Assembly (NCBI GenBank): GCA_033032865.1
Contig: JAWHQI010000065.1
Location: 124,001 to 188,000 of the forward strand
Reading direction: 5' to 3'
Length of the DNA: 64,000 nucleotides
From: Dactylorhiza incarnata
Taxonomy: Eukaryota; Streptophyta; Magnoliopsida; Asparagales; Orchidaceae
The translations under genes and the position numbers were made by a program. Of the stretch, positions 50,901 to 62,900 are shown one piece after another. How positions within the stretch are numbered: the stretch's first letter is position 1; each line of letters begins with the position of its first letter. The notes under the pieces are model-generated. The model was not told where the DNA came from. It searched no databases and saw nothing but the letters and a program-made list of their open reading frames with translations.

Positions 50901-53900
50901 GACCGCTTTTTCTTTTCTTCGAAGTTGCAAACCTCAGGAGAAGTTCCCTTCGCAGATTCCGGAAGGAATTAAGAGACTGGGAGGGTAATTTATAAAACCA
51001 CTCCCTTGCCTTGTCGTCTAAAGACGTGACAAGGAATTTACAACGAACTCCACTAGTTCGAGTCCGCATTAACGTTGCAGACTCGAAATCCTACAAGTGC
51101 AAGTGGCTGAAAGGATCCCCTCACCCAGAGAAACGAGGTAGGTGTGGTTCTCTAAATTTGTTTAGGACAGGTGCCCATCGGATATCATTAGAGAAAGGAG
51201 AAACCTCCTCTTCTTCTTCTAGGGTGTCGGCGAGTACACCATAATCCAGTACTCGCAGACTTCTAGCTGTCGCTGCCCTGAATCGTTATCACCTCTCATT
51301 GGCGAGATTTACATCCTCGGTTCGCTGCCAAGGGAGGTTTCAGGATCTGGGAGGTGTAACCCTATATTAAAAGCATAATAATCATCATAATAGTAATGGC
51401 AATTTTGTAATTGCCTCAAGCCCCCTTGATTTAATAAACCGCAGCCCCCCCTTGGTTTATTAAACCGCAAGCCGCCAGCCCCAGCCCTATCTCCCGATCG
51501 CGTATCCCGCGCGTCTCCTGCTCCAGGCCCCGACGTCGCCTCTTCCTGCTCCAGGCGCCGACGTCCCCTGCTTCTTCTCCCCCAAGGATCGGCAGTAGGC
51601 AACCCTTTTACTGCAGTGGCCGGCGTCTCCTCCTCCTGCTCCTCCCGTCGACGCCCCCCCTGCGCCTCCTCCTGCCCTAGCCGGCTGCAGCGGCTCAGTT
51701 CTCCTTCTCCTCTTAGGGCCGGCAGCCTTTCTCTTCCTCTGGCCGACTTCCAGCAGCCGAGCTCCATCAGTCGGCAGCAACTTCCTCCCTCCAGCAGCCC
51801 TTCTCCTCTCCGTTGGGCCGAGTTTTTGCGTGGGGGACGTCTAGGGTTTTGCTCGGATCCGCCTCTCCGTAGATTTTTGGGCTCCGATCCGGCCTCCTTG
51901 GGTAAAAAAAACTCCTCCAATCTCATTGTTTCAGATTTGCCCTAATTTTTTTGTGGTGATTTTCGCTCTCCGATCGACGTAATGTCGTCGGTCCGCCTTG
52001 CGTTTGTCGTATATCCACCTAATCTCAACGTTTGTTTGTGTTTCCGGTGCCGCACATCAAATCAGGTGGTGAAATCGCTTTGAACCCTCCCCAATTTAGG
52101 GTTTCCGTCGCCTCAAAGCTGCCAAACTCCGGATCCTTGTGGTAACTTCTTCTCCCCTCACCTTGAGGGAGGTAAATTGCTAACCTGCTCTTGAGTTAGT
52201 TTTTGCAAAATAACCGCCTTGCTAGCGTATGGTTTTCTGTTGTCACGTATCAAATATTGCCTGCGATTATTCCTGAACAGGTTCAATAGTGCCTTTGACC
52301 TTGCTTGCGCCGCCTAGCTGCCGCTAGCAGTTCCTGCTTCACCTTAAGGCAAGTGGAGAAATTCCCTCTCGCTTGCAAACAAGAATTTAATTTCTTTTTA
52401 CTGGTATTTTAAATTATTATCAATATCTGATAGCATAAGAACTATCACTCGCGAGCATGTCGCGTTGTGATAGGAATCTCCTCGGAAAAAACATGAAACC
52501 CTTAGGTCTTGAGTGTCATAAGCGAATCATGGAAACTAGGTTTTAGGTGGTGCAACGTCATGCTTGCATGGTCACGGTGAGCATGGAATACCCTTATTCT
52601 GGTAAGCCTTACACTTGGACTTGAGTGTGAACCATGTGTGCCCACTATAAACACCTACGCATTTCATAGATAACCGCTTATGTCGTTGCAAAATACATGT
52701 TTAGGCTATACTCCGGAGTAGGCTAATATTTCTAGATAGTTTCAGCTTGTTTCAGTTACCTGCCTGTTTCTCTAGCCTGTTTCAAGAGTTAATTGGTACT
52801 TTAGATTTATTTCTGCATGTACTTAAGATTACAGCTTGTTTTCTATTATTTTCTTGTTCTGAGGCATTTTCCTTCTGTTTGGATTTGCCTTAGGGTTCGT
52901 GACCGCGTCGTCTGCTCCCTGAGTTTTCTTCGTTCAGCTGCAGTTTTGCTTGGAGGTTCTATTTTGATTACTGTGTCAGCAGGTTCTATGTATTTTGTTT
53001 CAGTACTGTTGGATCTACTCTTAGGGTGTTCTTGCTTGTATCAAATCATTTTACTTATAACATTTTACTATTGTGACCCATTGCATGTTCATCATTTCAG
53101 TATAATGTATGACATCTGATTTTAATGAAAATGCATAGTTTTAACCTTTCATTGTGGCTTCCGCATACTTATAAAACATACTAATTTCTTTTCAAAGTAA
53201 TAAATTCAAAACTATTGTAGTATTTCTGTTTCCGCCTTAGCAGGCATGGTTTTCTGTTTTGCTCATGCCTGTGGCATCACGGCCCGCCCGAAGTGCGCTC
53301 TGACTCTTGTCGAGACGGGTCGTGACAGGAGGCGGTTGTTAGGAGTCACTTCTCCTGCATTTGGTCCTTCGACCTTTTCTGCGATTCGGACCAGGATACT
53401 CATCATCAGGTCGAATTCAGCTCTGGTAACCATTGCATCTGGGTCGCGAGAACCCCCAGGGCGGTGACTCGGAAGAACCTCGCCTAACCATCACGACAAT
53501 TTTCTCTGATCTCTCGGATCTGAAGGTCGCGTGTTCATTCTGTTGGGGTGAAAATAATCCACCCAAGTCCCACAGCAACAAAAATAAAAGTGGAGGTGTG
53601 AAGATTGCGAGAGATCGGTTACTTAGGTTACAGACGATCGCGCGATAACCTGGAGCGAGATGTCGCTGGGTCTGGACTGAGCTAGGAACCGCGAGATCCC
53701 TGAATGGGATGTCGCTGATTCTGGGATTGAGCGAGGGCTTGCAAGATCCTTAGACGAGTTGTCGTTGGATCTCAGGCTGAGGGAAATCGCGATACACCAG
53801 GTTAGTATCGCTAAATCCTAGGTCGCCGAGACCTGGAGAGAAGAAAGAAAGGAATGTCGCTAGCGGTGATGCCAGACATCCCGCAACTGCAACTCTTTGT

Positions 53901-56900
53901 TGTGGGTGATTTTATTGAATTAAAAGACAATTACAACTGGTTATAAGGGAGCTCGAGAGAACTCAAAGGCCCTGTAAAAGGGTACTCGCAGAGACCATTC
54001 CTAGGTTGAGCAAGTACGGGGGCCTTTTGGCTCGGTTTTCAATGTGCCTTTTTAGCTACTACTCACGTCTATTTATAGACGTAGGAGATCTGCCCACGGG
54101 CAACCTCTGAAAATATGGGATGCCCACTGACAAAGTGTAGAAAAAATACTAAGTACGGAAAAGCTTGGAGGGTCGGCGAGATCCCACGCGGGCGCCAACG
54201 AGATCCATTCTAAGGGCCAGTGAGTACCGATTTGAGTGTCAGCGAGTACAGGCATGTTGAGGTGAAGAAAGATGCCTCCTCCATCAACCTTCCGACAACA
54301 ACTTTGGCGGAATTTGGGCAGACATAACTATTGTAACGTTCTTTCTGGAGAGGCTTGGTGCATGCGCCAGCTCACCCCAATCTTTACATGTAATCTATTA
54401 TGTAGCCAAATATGTAGCGTAATAATGTACCAGCACTATAACAACCTAGCACAAAAGCAGAATATCAGGCCATGTCATAAGGTCTTTGTGAAGTTGATGG
54501 GGTATTGAACAAATCAAGAGGCATGATTGCATTAAACGGGAAAAAACGGATACAATCCGGCGCGGACGCCGGCCAAGATCTAGGAGGCTGGTTCCTCCTA
54601 AGACCTCTCTCTCAAATGAGAGCCAAAACCCTAAGATCTCAAAGATGAAGAAACACTCTCATACTTCCTCCTTATATAGGGAGGAGGGGGCTCACATGAT
54701 ACTAGACATAAAATAATATTTAATTAATATTAAAAGATATCATGGCGGCTTCCATAAGCGCTTCCCAGACTCGTGCGGATGCATCGTCGTAACAATCGTA
54801 ACAATGGGCCGCTCTCGAAAATTGACCTTGTCCCCAAGGTCAAGACAAAAGATTTTGTCGGGGTCCTTCAAAATGTCGGCAGGAGTTATAATCGAAAGGA
54901 ACGACGACATAGTGTTTTTGTCATCGAAAAAGGGGGTGAGGTGAGGTGCGGATATAAAAATTTGAGAGGTTATGATGGGAAGTTGTTGGCAGCTAGCGTG
55001 AGTTGCAAGGAAGAAGGAGGAGAGTGGATGTGGGATGGGATGTGGCAAGGGCAAAAAGACAAATGAGGAAGGAGACAAAACATTAAGTGGGAGGTGCTGC
55101 TTTATGGGGGGCTCGAGAAAAGGAACGTTATCAGGCGGGGCGGTGGGCGCTGCGGCTAAGACAACGGTATGCAAGAAGAAGGGTTGCCAAGGTGGGGCGT
55201 GTGCAGGAGGCGGCACGGGCTGGAGTTGGAAGACGACGGCAGAAGATGGATCGGCGCCGGAAACGGTGCTGGAGGTGCGGGCTTCAGCTTCTACAGCCGG
55301 AATCGGCGCTGGAGGAGCGGAGTGTATGGTCGGGCGGCCGTCGACGCTGAGATCTGCTGCTGGAGATGGCGGCGGTCGACGCGGAGATCTGGAGGAGCGG
55401 CTGTTGTTGGAGACGGCTGCAGGAGCGGCTGGAAATAGCAGCGGTGAGACCTGGAGGTGCGCTGGGGAAGGTGTCGGTCTGGGGGCGTGCCCGGCGGGGG
55501 CGTCGTGAGCGGGGAAGAATGCGGACACGACAACGAGGGGGAGTCGACGATCCAGACGCGTGAGTCGTGCGTCGTCCGACGACGAGGGGGAGTCGACGAT
55601 CCAGACGCGCGGAGGAGGAATCGGGAGGCTGCGACTTGGATCGGTGAGACTGCAGCAAAGCTGGAGGCGGCGGTGTTGGTGAGGAGCCTCGAAGACGTCC
55701 TGACGCAGCGCTGAAAGCGTCGAGCGGCGGCCATCTAAGGCGTCGGGCTTGGCGTCGTTTGCGGTGGCAGCCGCTGGTTTCGCCTGAGTGGCCTGGGTGC
55801 GGTGAAGTAGGCCGATGATGTCGTTCAGCAGGGCGGTATTCCGGTCGAGCCGATCGAGGAGGTTGTCGTGGTGGATGCTGGTACCCGGCGGCTGAAAGGT
55901 CAGCGGACGGAGGACGGCAGGTCGGACCATTGATGGGGTATTGAACAAATCAAGAGGCATGCTTGCATTAAACGGGAAAAAACGGATACAATCCGGCGCG
56001 GACGCCGGCCAAGATCTAGGAGGCTGGTTCCTCCTAAGACCCCTCTCTCAAATGAGAGCCAAAACCCTAAGAACTCAAAGATGAAGAAACACTCCCATAC
56101 CTCCTCCTTATATAGGGAGGAGGGGGCTCACATGATACTAGACATAAAATAATATTTAATTAATATTAAAAGATATCATGGCGGCTTCCATAAGCGCTTC
56201 CCAGACTCGTGCGGATGCATCGTCGTAGCAATCGTAACAGAAGTCTTGTGGTTGACTGCTATTCTACAGGACCTAGGAATATGTGATCCTAAGTCCATAT
56301 TATTATATTGCGGCAATAAGACCTCCATCAGCATTACTCACAATTCAGTTCAACATGATAGGACCAAGCACGATGAAGTGGACATATATTTTATAAAGGA
56401 TCATCTTGACAGCAGGAATGTTGTTACTCCATTTGTTCACTACAAAGATCAGTTGGCAGATGTAATCGCCAAATTTCACAGTTGCGACATCTTTACATAT
56501 GACATACTCAAGTTAGGAATGATAGATATCTTTCCTCCAACTTTAGGGGAAGAGTTGAATTAGCATGTCTAGTCTCATGTATTTTATATGTTACATAGTG
56601 GCAACCTTATAGTTTTTAGTTTTTCCTCGTTTTATTATATCTCAAGTATATGTCAACTGAAAATACTTGAAGCATTCTCTACATGTAACGACCCCCTTAT
56701 TGGTTACCGCTGCAATTTAGCATATATATTTCAAATATTTCATCGGAGGCACAAGGTAAGAAATATTAAATGCAAAGCAGTATAAAAAAGAGTACAAAAA
56801 GGAAAGTGCAAATAACGTAGTACTACGATGTACAGATACACATGTCATGAAGGAAAACTACAGACTCTACATAAAGTAGAATTGAAACTCCTCATGTGGA

Positions 56901-59900
56901 CACTCTGGGTCTTTGCTCCTCGCCGTGTGAGCGTCCAAGATGCCGAACACCGTTGTAGAAACTTCAACCCATAAACGATACCTCTTCTCCTGGCGAGGAG
57001 AACATGGTTGACGCTGACTACTGGTGGCTGGAACCGCCTCTTCCTTGACCTGTTTAGTTTCATTTTCTAATTAGTCAAAAGGACTGTGAATTCTTAATTT
57101 TCCTTTCTTTTACCTATGATGGATTCTTTTATCTTGTAGTCTTTCTTGTGTTCGTAGACTTGTAATGAATTAACCCTCTTATTCTCGTTCTTTCATATCC
57201 GTAATTTTCTTATATCATCATTAAATGATATTACTTAAATCATTTTCAATCATGGGCAATATGAAGAGTAAATTAATATTTCATGAATTCATTACGTGTT
57301 CTTGTCTCACACGTTCATGTTGGAATATTCACACGTACCCTTGTCTCGTAAGTTCATATTGGTATTCGTGCCCTTGACTCGCACGAATCATAATTATTTT
57401 CATTCGCATGTCAGAATATTATTCTCCCCATCACCCGGTAACTGAATTTTGGAGTGCGATAATCATCTACCCAACTAGGGTTTTCGGTTTCCTTGCATGA
57501 AACTAAAAGAGAAACATAAAACATGTATAAAATCCGTCTGAAACTCAAGAGGAAGAATATCAAAAATAAAGGTTTTAGGGCATGCTTAGGATTTTCGAAA
57601 CTAGAAAACGGAGTCTCCAATCCATATAAAACTCAAGAGGAGTTGAGAGGAAGAGATTAGCTCGCTATAATCGGAGGAGTTTTGGGCATCATGGAGGCTT
57701 CGACATCGCTCGGCTGTCGCCTGGAGCGGGGATCTCGCGTGCGTAAACTGGGAGAAAATGAGGGTTGTCAGGTTTGACTCTTCTCTTAATCATGCTAACC
57801 GACCCCCTTCGTACTTGACACGCACGCAAGACTCGCATGAGTCTCGCCTAGACCGGTTTACTCCATATCCAGCCCCCTCCCCTCTAATACTTAACTCTTA
57901 AATTAATTTTACTTAACACTTAGCCACATATGTATTAAATTCGTATTCTTTGTACGTCGTCACATAAATTTTTATGTTGTCTCCTTGGTGTGCACAATAA
58001 TCACAAAAATGTGTCTTATCATACCTGTGATAATTGACGGCGTCACACTACATACCCTTATTTACTTTACAACAAATTTAGAAATAGATATATAAAATTT
58101 TAGGTAATTTGAACAGTTAAAAAAATTCCTTCTATTCTCCAACACCTAGATATCTTGTAAATCCTAAACTTTCTATTGATTTAAAGACCGACAGTTTAAA
58201 TTGTTGGAAAGAAGAAAGGATAATAACTGGTGCAATTTATTTTTCCACAATGGGGCTAATTTATAGGACTTCAAGAGGACTCGCAAACTAAACTCATGAT
58301 GTGGGACTAAACCGACACATATATAAATACCTAAATATTAATACTTCCAACACTCCCCCTCAAGCTGAAGGGGGGGCCTTCAGCTTGGACATATCAAATA
58401 ACGGTAATTGAGGTAGGCAAAGCGGGACAAAACATCAGGCGAGCCACCGGGGGAAATTCCAAACCGGGGAATCAAGTCGGGGACATAGCCACACACGACG
58501 CTGATCCACACACGACGCAGGACCCACACACGACGTGGACTTGCTGGAAACCGGTCAACCAACATCACCTACACATAACATGCGAAAGAGAACGAAAGAT
58601 GTGGAGCACAATATCAAACGGGCAACCGGGGATAATCCGTCGGGGATAATCTGTCGGGGATAATCCGCACAAAGGGCGGTTCCACACGTCACAGTCCCAC
58701 ACGACGCAGTCCCACGCGATACGGCCCGGTGAGATTTCAAGCACCAACATCAATCGCTTCCCCAACACACGACCAATCGAAAGAAAACATGGGGATACAC
58801 ATATGATATAAGCCTGGAGGTCGTGAGAAACGAAAGCGAAAGGTCGGGAAAGATTATCCGAGTCGCCTTCATCTCAACACTCCCCCTCACGTGGATAACA
58901 CGTGCATATAGGCATAACAAGACATAAACAAACATAGAGACACAAAACAATACACAAACTCATAAGATAAGGCACAAACTACCATGAAGCATCATCTTTG
59001 GTGAGAAATCAGCACCCTAGAAGGGGTGACAACATCAGGAATCGTCCAAATGCTGAAGGGGCAGCGGCGGGAGGCGGTTGAACAGGGAGCAACGTAGTGG
59101 CCGAGGCTGGAACACAGCAAAAGGTATGAGAGAACTCGGTGGACAGAGGCAGCCGGCGAGATGTGGAGCAGTCATCAATGGTTTTGTCATGAAAGAAGAA
59201 ACAATACGGAAGGGAAGCAACCCTTGTCGAAGTAGCAACACAAAGAAGCAGGTGGAGGGGAGCAACGACGAGCTGAGATGAGAACTTGGCGGGATCACCC
59301 GGCAGCAGCTGGACGCAGGGAGCGAGATCTAGCTCCGTCGATAGGAGTGACATGGTCGATTGGATCTGGACGGGATCAGCAGAAGCGGGATCGACGACCA
59401 CAGTGAGATCAGAATCTAACGGGGAGAATGACAGCGACGGAAGCAGCAGTCATCGACGTCGATGGAAGTAGCAGTCGTGGTGTCGACGGAAGCGAGCGCA
59501 GCAGCAGGATATGAAGCAGACGGGAGAAATGTCAGTGGTTGTAGTCGATGGAAAGAGGATGGACGAGGCACGGGGAAGAGTCGACGGGATCAGCGATGTG
59601 CAGCGGAGGGATGAAGAAGCCGTCACTCCTTCGTCGACAAGACACGATGATGTCGAACCCAAAGCGACATAAGAAAAGAGAGAACGCTAAGGCACGGGAG
59701 CGGAAGTGGAAGTGGAGCGATCGGATGATTTCTGGCTGAAATTTCAGATGGCCAATATTTTAGGGCTCCGAAATTTCAAGGAGGAAATAACACCTGCTCT
59801 GATACCATGTTGGAAAGAAGAAAGGATAATAACTGGTGCAATTTATTTTTCCACAATGAGGCTAATTTATAGGACTACAAGAGGACTCACAAACTAAACT

Positions 59901-62900
59901 CATGATGTGGGACTAAACCACACATATATAAATACCTAAATATTAATACTTCCAACATAAATATCTCTTTCCACTTTTAATTTACTGAGGATTTCTCTAG
60001 TGCTTAGATTAAGGAATATGCTTTGATAATTCATTATTCGATTTTACAGGATAGATTAAAAGCTTTTTTTCCAGTATCAATATATATGAATTATTTTTGC
60101 GATTACTAGGATTCAACGTCACTATATCATCATGCAACCAAGTTTGTCATTACTCTTTTTCTTCGATTATAGATCAACTCTAAACATACAACCATTCTAC
60201 ATAAAAGGAGATGTACATTTCTCGTTCTACATCTTAGCATCTCTTAAGATTAAAGGGCATCGTGAACGGGACTATCTTATGATGGTCGGTATACAACTAT
60301 CGTCGGGAACTGTGCACGAGGATATTGTGCTCCGCATATTGCTGCAGCCGGACATTGTTCATAGAGATAATGTGCAATAGCATGGGAACACAGAGATCCA
60401 TGCCTTCACTCAAGTGCAGCAGTAAGCATTTGAAAGTTCCAGCAATTAGGATTCCTCAGATATATTAAGGTGAACGTCTTACCTGCTAGCTTCAGGGGCA
60501 AAGCCTATGGAGTAGTATGTCACAATAACCCAAAGAGCAGACTCGATGATAGATATGGGAATTCTTATGATGCAATTCGGGATGGTGAAAACCCAGGTGG
60601 GATAGAAGAGGAGGTCCCTTTGCTTGTAGAACACCGGCAACCTCGAGATCACAAAAGCTTGTTCTGTAAAACCGTTGAACAAATTCACGAGTAAGCCAAA
60701 AGTTAATGCTCCAATGTACACAGCCCCATCAGATTCAGTCTCCGTTTGCATGTTTGTCCTCAGAAACACGGTAGAGGTGATCAATGCCAGGATGACGAGC
60801 TGCAACAAGTGTAAAGATATATGTCGATTGATGTAGAAGATAGAAGAGAAGGCCAAAACGGAGAGATCATGATTAGTAATCACCTGAACTGTCTTAAAGA
60901 CGTAGACGAAGGAGTTCCTCTTCATGAGAAGCCATTCCTTGGCGAAGGAGGCCTTGAGGAGCACTTTAAGAGGCACGGAGCGCTTCTTGAAAACCAATGC
61001 TGATCGATGGCTCTTCCTCTTGTCAAAAGGGACTGAAATCTTGCTTTGCAGATCTCTGCCAACATGGTATCGATTGAAGCGTTTAACAAATTCGGATGCG
61101 GACACGAATTGATATGGAATGCTCCGGTCTGCCCAATACTGCTGCTGGTCCTTCCTAGACGTAACCTGTCCAGGAAACAGATTAGGGGTTTTCTTCTCAG
61201 AAAGAGAGGCCTTCGGCTCCAAAATCCATACTAACTAGTCGAGCAGAGAGTGATATGACTCGCCTCTTGCAGAAAGTCAGCGGCGCCCTTTCTCGCAGGG
61301 CATTGAAAGCCGCAACTCTCAAAAAAATCCAGGACATGATCGCGAGGACCTTGGTAAATGATCTGACCCTCAACGAGCACTATTATATCGTCAAATAGGT
61401 TGAAAGTCTCGGGTGCGGGCTGGAGAAGGGACATGATTATTGTGGCTTCTCCCAGATGAACAATCTGCTGCAAGTTTTTCACGACTTGGTGTGTAGTTGA
61501 GCTGTCCAGTCCAGTAGATATCTCATCCATGAAAAGTGTCTTCGTTGGGCCGACAATCATCTCACCTGTGCATAGGGAGTGCTTTAAACTTTGGGCCTGC
61601 TTGAATTAGCATAAAAATAATCATATCCAAAAGTGAAGTTGATAATTCATGTCCACTATTGTAAGGAGAGAGAATCTTTTGCGAAGTGAAATTGTAATAG
61701 AGAGACATTTTCAACTCAGCGTGGTAATCGCCAACCATATGGTATTTGTACATCAAAATATTTTGTGTTTATCTAATTTGGTTAATGAGATTTTGTTTTA
61801 CATCATGTGAGGTTTTCGGTTTTCCACATTGGCTCACTCCCTCAAACATAAAATTTTCGATTTCATCGAGTTTCATAGGGAAACATCATACCCAAAACAC
61901 ATAGAGGTATCGTATGAATCACCTACTCTGAAATCTTACACAACCATTGTTGAAGGAATCAAAACCCATGGGAGTCACAAACCGTGTGATCAAACAAATC
62001 ATTTGATATGAATATATGATACACTTGTTAAAGCACTTGGGATTATTGGTTTAGTTAATATTACTTAGGTGAATAATATGTTGGTATAGAAATATCATTT
62101 GCTAGGCCTTACCCATGCGCTTAATATTTTGGGTTGAAAATAATTTTGTCGATTCATATATGTATTCCTGCTCCCTAACAAATAGTATTGGAGCCTGGGT
62201 TCAATATCTTAACTCAAGATCACTCAAAAATTTATTAGCTACTTTCCCGACTTAATGAACTAATGTGCGATGGGAGAATGTTAGGTTAGGCATACATCAT
62301 CTATGAAATTAAGGTATATGAGAAAAAGATATACCCTTTGTACTAGCTTTTAAGATAATAAAAATTTGAAGTACACACAAGAGTTACATATGACAAATAA
62401 TCAGCAATTAATAAGGATTTATTTGTTAATATAAAAATACACCAAGATTTAATGGTAAGAAATCAATGCATGTAAAATTAAGAACCTGTTGTAACCCGTT
62501 TTCGTTGTCCCCCTGATATTCCTCTTCGCATTTCATCGCCAACAATAATGTCAGCGCATATATCCAAACCTAGAATCTGCATCTTAAAATTTAGATAAAA
62601 TGCAAACCAATTATAAAAAATAGAGACATGAATATAGATACCCTAATCGTGTAGTCTGTTTGAAGACCAATTTGATCACCTTCAATAGAAGTAGCCTGTT
62701 TCAAAATAGAAAATTAAACACTTTGTCTCTTATTATGTTTTAATAGAATCTATAATTTGAAGGACAAATGTATACAAGTCAAATACTTGGCATTAGAATA
62801 TATGATGTGGGATTCATCCAGAATTCCAGATCATGCATCCAAAAATAAATTTAGTTATGGGTGAAGGGATCTAATATTTAAATTAAATGCACAATGACTC

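Larger units (their letters stand above)
48298..54324 (-). mobile_element. gypsy B, non-autonomous Tat-like element nested in gypsy A LTR3
   Basis: Two LTRs (48298-49070, 53541-54324) and perfect target duplication TAACT (48293-48297, 54325-54329) prove a single insertion. The minus strand has gag: a start block [20 protein letters not shown] near 53390, and [30 protein letters not shown] near 51000, then HFIEGEMTN near 50690. No protease, RT or integrase follows. Instead the left half carries an antisense ORF on the plus strand. Gag is split by a 1983-bp solo LTR. Confidence 0.88.

Noticed and set aside
51309..51945. 205-codon Arg/Glu/Gly-rich minus ORF and its plus-strand mirror
   Set aside because: They lie in the GC-rich start of the solo LTR 51355-53337. 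Low complexity, no family.
55035..55714. Gly/Ala-rich plus-strand ORFs in element D
   Set aside because: Antisense to the D internal frame. Primer-site and polypurine positions show D is on the minus strand.
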